Origin: Archivesica marissinica
Lineage: Eukaryota; Mollusca; Bivalvia; Venerida; Vesicomyidae
DNA: 64,000 bases
Assembly (NCBI GenBank): GCA_014843695.1
Contig: CM026387.1
Coordinates: forward strand, 73,381,749 to 73,445,748
Direction: 5' to 3'
Shown here piece by piece: positions 57,592 through 64,000 of the stretch (position 1 is its first letter; every line of letters begins with the position of its first letter). The translations under genes were made by a program, and so were the position numbers. The notes below the pieces were generated by a model, which saw only the letters and a program-made list of their open reading frames with translations, was not told the origin of the DNA and did no database searches.

Positions 57592-57958
57592 TCAGGTCCG
57601 GAGAGAGATTGTGTAAGGTCCGGAGAGAGATTGTGTAAGGTCCGGAGAGAGATTGTGTAAGGTCCGGAGATAGATTGTGTAAGGTCCGGAGAGAGATTGT
57701 GTAAGGTCCGAAGATAGATTGTGTAAGGTCCGGAGAGAGATTATGTACAGTCCGGAGAGAGATTGTGTAAGGTCCAGAGAGAGATTGTGTAAGGTCCGGA
57801 GAGAGATTGTGTAAGGTCCGGAGAGAGATTGTGTAAGGTCCGGAGAGAGATTGTGTAAGGTCCGGAGAGAGATTGTGTAAGGTCCGGAGAGAGATTGTGT
57901 AAGGTCCGGAGAGAGATTGTGTAAGGTCCGGAGAGAGATTGTGTAAGGTCCGGAGAGA
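57592..57958. repeat. 22-bp tandem array, about 17 copies
   Basis: Unit GGTCCGGAGAGAGATTGTGT plus AA; a few copies have GATAGATT or GTCCAGAG. It ends directly at the following 12-bp array. Confidence 0.98.
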
Positions 57959-58980
57959 GGACCACATACAGTTTCACACACAGTTTCATACACAGTTTCA
58001 TACACAGTTTCACATACAGTTTCACATACAGTTTCACATACAGTTTCATACACAGTTTCATACACAGTTTCATACACAGTTTCACATACAGTTTCATACA
58101 CAGTTTCACATACAGTTTCATACACAGTTTCACATACAGTTTCATACACAGTTTCACATACAGTTTCACACACAGTTTCATACACAGTTTCACATACAGT
58201 TTCATACACAGTTTCACATACAGTTTCATACACAGTTTCATACACAGTTTCACATACAGTTTCATACACAGTTTCATACACAGTTTCACATACAGTTTCA
58301 CATACAGTTTCATACACAGTTTCACATACAGTTTCATACACAGTTTCATACACAGTTTCACATACAGTTTCATACACAGTTTCATACACAGTTTCACATA
58401 CAGTTTCACATACAGTTTCATACACAGTTTCACATACAGTTTCATACACAGTTTCATACACAGTTTCACATACAGTTTCATACACAGTTTCATACACAGT
58501 TTCACATACAGTTTCACATACAGTTTCATACACAGTTTCACATACAGTTTCATACACAGTTTCATACACAGTTTCACATACAGTTTCATACACAGTTTCA
58601 TACACAGTTTCACATACAGTTTCACATACAGTTTCATACACAGTTTCACATACAGTTTCATACACAGTTTCATACACAGTTTCACATACAGTTTCACATA
58701 CAGTTTCACATACAGTTTCACATACACAGTTTCACACATACAGTTTCACATACACAGTTTCACACACAGTTTCACATACAGTTTCACATACAGTTTCACA
58801 TACAGTTTCACATACAGTTTCACATACAGTTTCACATACAGTTTCACATACAGTTTCACATACAGTTTCATACACAGTTTCACATACAGTTTCATACACA
58901 GTTTCATACACAGTTTCACATACAGTTTCACATACAGTTTCATACACAGTTTCACATACAGTTTCACATACAGTTTCATA
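57959..58980. repeat. 12-bp tandem array with 108-bp higher-order structure, about 85 copies
   Basis: Two 12-bp types, TTTCATACACAG (a) and TTTCACATACAG (b), alternate. From about 58170 to 58650 they follow the nine-unit order a-a-b-a-a-b-a-b-b (minus-strand reading), repeated about four times, giving a 108-bp higher-order period. Being four codons long, it yields frames of over 330 codons on both strands; the 361-codon minus frame even crosses into the 22-bp array. Confidence 0.97.
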
Positions 58981-59075
58981 GCGATTGAATTCATCAGGGA
59001 TGAGGCTTCGAGAATGACTAAACTAAATGTTGTAAGAATTTGTCAAGCTAAATTAAATTTATATATATATATATA
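58981..59075 (+). mobile_element. SINE family A 3' fragment
   Basis: GCGATTGAATTCATCAGGGA, TGAGGCTTCGAGAATGACTA and TGTTGTAAGAATTTGTCAAG are the diverged body-tail junction of SINE-A, ending in a (TA)n run (59062-59078). Confidence 0.75.
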
Positions 59076-59104
59076 AATAAATTTAATGTGCTTTAATACT
59101 TCCA

Positions 59105-59482
59105 GTGTATTGGTAACTATGGCGCTGGTACTTTATGATGGCGATTGAATGCATCAGGAATGAGATCGGTCTTGGTAACTATGGTGCTGGTACTTTATGA
59201 TGGCGATTGATTGTATCAGAAATGAGATCGGTCTTGGTAACTATGGCGCTGGTACTTTATGATGGCGATTGATTGTATCAGAAATGAGATCGGTCTTGGT
59301 AACTATGGCGCTGGTACTTTATGATGGCGATTGATTGTATCAGGAATGAGATCGGTCTTGGTAACTATGGCGCTGGTACTTTATGATGGCGACTGATTGC
59401 ATCAGGAATGAGATCGGTCTTGGTAACTATGGCGCTGGTACTTTATGATGGCGATTGATTGCATCAGGAATGAGATCGAGAG
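59105..59482 (+). repeat. 62-bp tandem array built on a SINE-A body segment, 6 copies
   Basis: Unit GGTAACTATGGCGCTGGTAC with TTTATGATGGCGATTGATTG and TATCAGGAATGAGATCGGTC. The GATGGCGATTGA-ATCAGGAATGAGATC part corresponds to the SINE-A GATGGATTCCATCAGGAATG segment. After the last copy the text continues as SINE-A (GAGATCGAGAGCGATT). Confidence 0.9.
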
Positions 59483-59540
59483 CGATTCCATACAAATGCT
59501 GTAAAGACTAAAATATGTCGCAATCAAGATAACAGAAATA

Positions 59541-59655
59541 TGTACAAACTATTAAAGTGACACTACATCTGTACAAACTATTAAAGTGACACTACATCTG
59601 TACAAACTATTAAAGTGACACTACATCTGTACAAACTATTAAAGTGACACTACAG
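59541..59655. repeat. 29-bp tandem repeat, 4 copies
   Basis: Unit TGTACAAACTATTAAAGTGA plus CACTACATC. Confidence 0.96.
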
Positions 59656-59766
59656 CAATGAAAACAGCAAATATCTACAGAATGTAATTTCCTATTATAA
59701 TGTATAATTTATTTATGTAGATATTTACTACCACAGATTCCGAGTATTTCAACTAATAAACAAACA

Positions 59767-59896
59767 TTGTATACGAAATAACAAAATAATGTAAATAGGG
59801 TCAACAGCCATTTATCCTGAATAACATGATTTTGTATACGAAATAACAAAATAATGTAAATAGGGCTAACATCCATTTATCCTGAATAACATGATT
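59767..59896. repeat. Two-copy 65-bp repeat
   Basis: TTGTATACGAAATAACAAAA and CCATTTATCCTGAATAACAT occur twice, 65 bp apart, with two or three differences. Confidence 0.9.
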
Positions 59897-61187
59897 ATTG
59901 TAGCCTGGGAACAGTCGATATATTTTGCCTAAATATATTTTAACACCGAGACCATTAATTGGGCCATAATGAGTTTCTGATAATATCAACACCTGGGGAA
60001 ACTCGACGGGTTTTCCGTGTAATTATTGATTATCATTAATCCTATTAATATACCTATTAGCACATGACTTAATTAATGACGTACTTGAATCGAAAGCGAG
60101 GCACTGCAATGTTGATAAACTTTATAATTGGCCGCCATTGTTTTAGGGTTAACTAGTTTTAAAAAGTACAATGTGCTTCTGATTTGACATATTTACTCAA
60201 GATTTAAGTCGCCCTTACTTCAATTACGCCGATTCGACCCGTTACCAACTAAACGTAATAGTTAAAATCCGCCATCTCGTCGATATAACACAGAAACGGG
60301 AAATAAGATGTTTGCAATGTAAATGAGGCTACGGGAGCATTCGTGTATATTCGCCTTTGGAAATGATTGTGTATAATCATGCCTGTTCGACGATTTCCGA
60401 TAGAATCCCGTTTCTATATTTAGCGATAGTATTCCTGTAGAGAAGAGTTGTCGTTCTTCAAATCTACACCCTGAAATATTAGGATGTAAGTAGATGGCAC
60501 TACGATCGGAAATCAAGTTTCCCAAAGCTGTTATTTTGCCAGAAGTTAAAAAGTGAAATATCGACAGACTGGAACCCAGGTTAGATTTATTGTACAGATT
60601 TACCATTATATCTCAAATTATCTCCAATAATAAACAGCGTGGCTGACCATTATATAAATCCTACTTTCACTTTTGAGAGTTTGTAGAAAAAACACTATTT
60701 AATGAATATTTAAATATTTAAAGCCCAATACAAACTGGCTTTACCCAAAACAGAATTAGTTAGAACTAATTGATGTTCAAATTATTTCGACAGAATTTAT
60801 AGTAACAATGCTATTATATACGTAAAAATTGAATTGTTCTTACTCTTTGTGATGTAATGTCGCTTTAATATTGGAGAAAGAGCTCATTGCAGTTGGCAAA
60901 ATGAACAAATATTACTAGAAATCAATCGAAACGTGTTACTAACTAAGTGCGTCTCAAATAGCACATACTTATATGCAAATTACAGTTATTATAGATAATC
61001 ACCAGTCATTGTCCGTGACTGGAAACAGCTCAGAAGTTAATGAGGGCTCGAGCTAAAGGGTGATTTGGGAGAAATTATCTCACTGAGTTGCCACATTTCC
61101 CCTTTATAAGTTTGAGCTCGGGAAGAGAAGTCCTTTCATATAGAATATAATGAGATGGGATCGTTATATATAGCCGAGTCAACAAAT
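59897..61187. other. Longest non-repetitive stretch, no gene recognised
   Basis: About 1.3 kb of AT-rich unique sequence. A 114-codon minus frame (60262-60606) has fairly ordinary composition (for example HPNISGCRFEERQLF) but no known domain. No flanking exon or promoter motif is evident, so it remains an orphan open frame. Confidence 0.35.
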
Positions 61188-63591
61188 TTCTCCCTTATCA
61201 TGTCATAAATTTCTCCCTAATATTTCATAAACTAACTTCTCCCTAACATGTCATTGACTGCTCCCAAACATGTCATAGACTTCCCCCTAACATAGACATC
61301 TCCCTAATATGTCATAGACTTCTCCCTAATATGTCATAGACTTCTCCCTAACATGTCATAGACTTCTCCCTAACATGTCATAGACTTCTCCCTAACATGT
61401 CATAGACTTCTTCCTAACATGTCATAGACTTCCCCCTAACATGTCATAGACTTCCCCCTAACATGTCATAGACTTCCCCCTAACATGTCATAGACTTCCC
61501 CCTAACATGTCATAGACTTCCCCCTAACATGTCATAGACTTCCCCCTAACATGTCATAGACTTCTCCCTAACATGTCATAGACTTCCCCCTAACATGTCA
61601 TAGACTTCTCCCTAACAGACTTTTCCTAACATGTCATAGACTTCTCCCTAACATGTCATAGACTTCCCCCTAACATGTCATAGACTTCTCCCTAACAGAC
61701 TTCTCCCTAACATGTCATAGACTTCCCCCTAACATGTCATAGACTTCCCCCTAACATGTCATAGACTTCTCCCTAACAGACTTCTCCCTAACATGTCATA
61801 GACTTCTCCCTAACATGTCATAGACTTCTCCCTAACAGACTTCTCCCTAACATGTCATAGACTTCTCCCTAACATGTCATAGACTTCTCCCTAACATGTC
61901 ATAGACTTCCCCCTAACATGTCATAGACTTCTCCCTAACATGTCATAGACTTCTCCCTAACAGACTTCTTCCTAACATGTCATAGACTTCTCCCTAACAG
62001 ACTTCTCCCTAACATGTCATTGACTTCTCCCTAATATAGACTTCTCCCTAACATGTCATTGACTTCTCCCTAATATAGACTTCTCCCTAACATAGACTTC
62101 TTCCTAACATGTCATAGATTCTCAGACTTCTCCCTAACATGTCATAGACTTCCCCCTAACATGTCATAGACTTCCCCTATGTCATAGACTTCTCCCTAAC
62201 ATGTCATAGACTTCCCCCTAACATGTCATAGACTTCCCCTAACATGTCATAGACTTCCCCCTAACATGTCATAGACTTCCCCCTAACATGTCATAGACTT
62301 CCCCCTAACATGTCATAGACTTCCCCCTAACATGTCATAGACTTCTTCCTAACATGTCATAGACTTCCCCCTAACATGTCATAGACTTCCCCCTAACATG
62401 TCATAGACTTCCCCCTAACATGTCATAGACTTCTCCCTAACATGTCATAGACTTCCCCCTAACATGTCATAGACTTCTTCCTAACATGTCATAGACTTCT
62501 TCCTAACATGTCATAGACTTCTTCCTAACATGTCATAGACTTCCCCCTAACATGTCATAGACTTCTCCCTAACATGTCATAGACTTCTCCCTAACATGTC
62601 ATAGACTTCTCCTAACATGTCATAGACTTCTCCTAACATGTCATAGACTTCCCCCTAACATGTCATAGACTTCCCCCTAACATGTCATAGACTTCCCCCT
62701 AACATGTCATAGACTTCTCCCTAACATGTCATAGACTTCCCCCTAACATGTCATAGACTTCTCCCTAACATGTCATAGACTTCTTCCTAACATGTCATAG
62801 ACTTCTTCCTAACATGTCATAGACTTCTCCCTAACATGTCATAGACTTCCCCCTAACATGTCATAGACTTCCCCCTAACATGTCATAGACTTCTCCTAAC
62901 ATGTCATAGACTTCTCCCTAACATGTCATAGACTTCTCCCTAACATGTCATAGACTTCCCCCTAACATGTCATAGACTTCCCCCTAACATGTCATAGACT
63001 TCCCCCTAACATGTCATAGACTTCCCCCTAACATGTCATAGACTTCTTCTAACATGTCATAGACTTCCCCTAACAGACTTCTCCTAACATGTCATAGACT
63101 CCCCCTAACATTCCCCTAACATGTCATAGACTTCCCCCTAATAGACTTCTCCCTAACATGTCATAGACTTCTCCCTAACAGACTTCTCCCTAACATGTCA
63201 TAGACTCCCCTAACATGTCATAGACTTCTCCTACATGTCATAGACTTCTCCTAACATGTCATAGACTTCTCATAGACTTCTTCCTAACATGTCATAGACT
63301 TCCCCCTAACATGTCATAGACTTCTTCCTAACATGTCATAGACTTCTCCCTAACAGACTTCTCCCTAACATGTCATAGACTTCCCCCTAACATGTCATAG
63401 ACTTCTCCCTAACATGTCATAGACTTCTCCCTAACAGACTTCTTCCTAACATGTCATAGACTTCTCCCTAACAGACTTCTCCCTAACATGTCATTGACTT
63501 CTCCCTAATATAGACTTCTCCCTAACATGTCATTGACTTCTCCCTAATATAGACTTCTCCCTAACATAGACTTCTTCCTAACATGTCATAG
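61188..63591. repeat. 22-bp tandem array over 2.4 kb, running into a gap
   Basis: Unit CATGTCATAGACTTCTCCCT plus AA, with TTCCCCCTAA and TTCTTCCTAA subtypes and a short 14-15-bp form lacking ATGTCAT. More than 100 copies. A block around 61930-62115 is repeated at about 63404-63591. Confidence 0.97.
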
Positions 63592-64000
63592 NNNNNNNNN
63601 NNNNNNNNNNNNNNNNNNNNNNNNNNNNNNNNNNNNNNNNNNNNNNNNNNNNNNNNNNNNNNNNNNNNNNNNNNNNNNNNNNNNNNNNNNNNNNNNNNNN
63701 NNNNNNNNNNNNNNNNNNNNNNNNNNNNNNNNNNNNNNNNNNNNNNNNNNNNNNNNNNNNNNNNNNNNNNNNNNNNNNNNNNNNNNNNNNNNNNNNNNNN
63801 NNNNNNNNNNNNNNNNNNNNNNNNNNNNNNNNNNNNNNNNNNNNNNNNNNNNNNNNNNNNNNNNNNNNNNNNNNNNNNNNNNNNNNNNNNNNNNNNNNNN
63901 NNNNNNNNNNNNNNNNNNNNNNNNNNNNNNNNNNNNNNNNNNNNNNNNNNNNNNNNNNNNNNNNNNNNNNNNNNNNNNNNNNNNNNNNNNNNNNNNNNNN
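63592..64000. other. Assembly gap (N to the window end)
   Basis: The gap begins inside the 22-bp array, so the array's real length is unresolved. Confidence 1.

Noticed and set aside
57592..58988. CETVYETV and QFHTQFHI repeat proteins
   Set aside because: 12-bp satellite translation; one frame continues unchanged into an unrelated 22-bp array.
61188..63591. Telomeric repeat
   Set aside because: CCCTAA-like words occur, but the period is 22 bp with TGTCATAGACTT between them. It is not (TTAGGG)n.

Overview
The window is non-coding eukaryotic DNA, about 62.6 kb of resolved sequence plus two N gaps (19623-20622 and 63592-64000). It is AT-rich and has no convincing host gene: no spliced exon chain and no recognisable conserved domain outside transposon remnants. 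It holds tRNA-derived SINEs, TTAA-bounded MITEs, hAT transposon remnants and an extraordinary density of tandem repeats. This suggests a marine or aquatic invertebrate, most likely a mollusc and perhaps a bivalve. That assignment is inference from repeat style; no diagnostic gene is present.

Layout. 0-10 kb: mixed low-copy DNA with a piggyBac-like MITE, a deleted hAT element (884-1715) with intact 8-bp target duplications, a second TTAA-bounded element, a 28-bp array and a cluster of SINEs (7.7-9.9 kb). 10-20 kb: 63-, 69-, 43- and 103-bp arrays, SINEs of several families, and a longer hAT copy (15110-16309) that keeps a BED zinc finger and the C-terminal dimerisation motif but is broken. 20-31 kb: after a 1-kb gap, MITEs, a 0.45-kb (ATCT)n tract grown inside a SINE, a transposon with perfect 27-bp terminal inverted repeats, then 32-, 50- and 21-bp arrays and two SINEs with perfect target duplications. 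31-36 kb: one 4.8-kb array of mixed 21- and 27-bp units, open in several frames on both strands. 36-48 kb: back-to-back arrays of 30, 40, 58, 53, 52, 34, 28, about 16 (G-rich), 84, 86/88 and 55 bp. 48-64 kb: 32-, 15-, 53-, 22-, 12-, 62- and 29-bp arrays, five TTAA MITE copies, more SINEs, about 1.5 kb of unremarkable unique sequence, and a 2.4-kb 22-bp array running into the terminal gap.

Roughly 45% of the resolved sequence is tandem repeat, in more than 30 arrays of mostly unrelated units. The longest open reading frames (up to about 1,600 codons) lie in these arrays and are best explained by stop-free repeat units, not by genes. The most interesting pattern is the link between SINEs and tandem arrays. 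tRNA-like SINE heads of two families are amplified head-to-tail within 1.4 kb (45.6-47.0 kb), a SINE body segment is amplified at 59.1 kb, and a microsatellite is expanded inside a SINE at 22.0 kb. Two SINE types with different heads also share one 3' tail, and four TTAA-bounded MITE types share similar termini.
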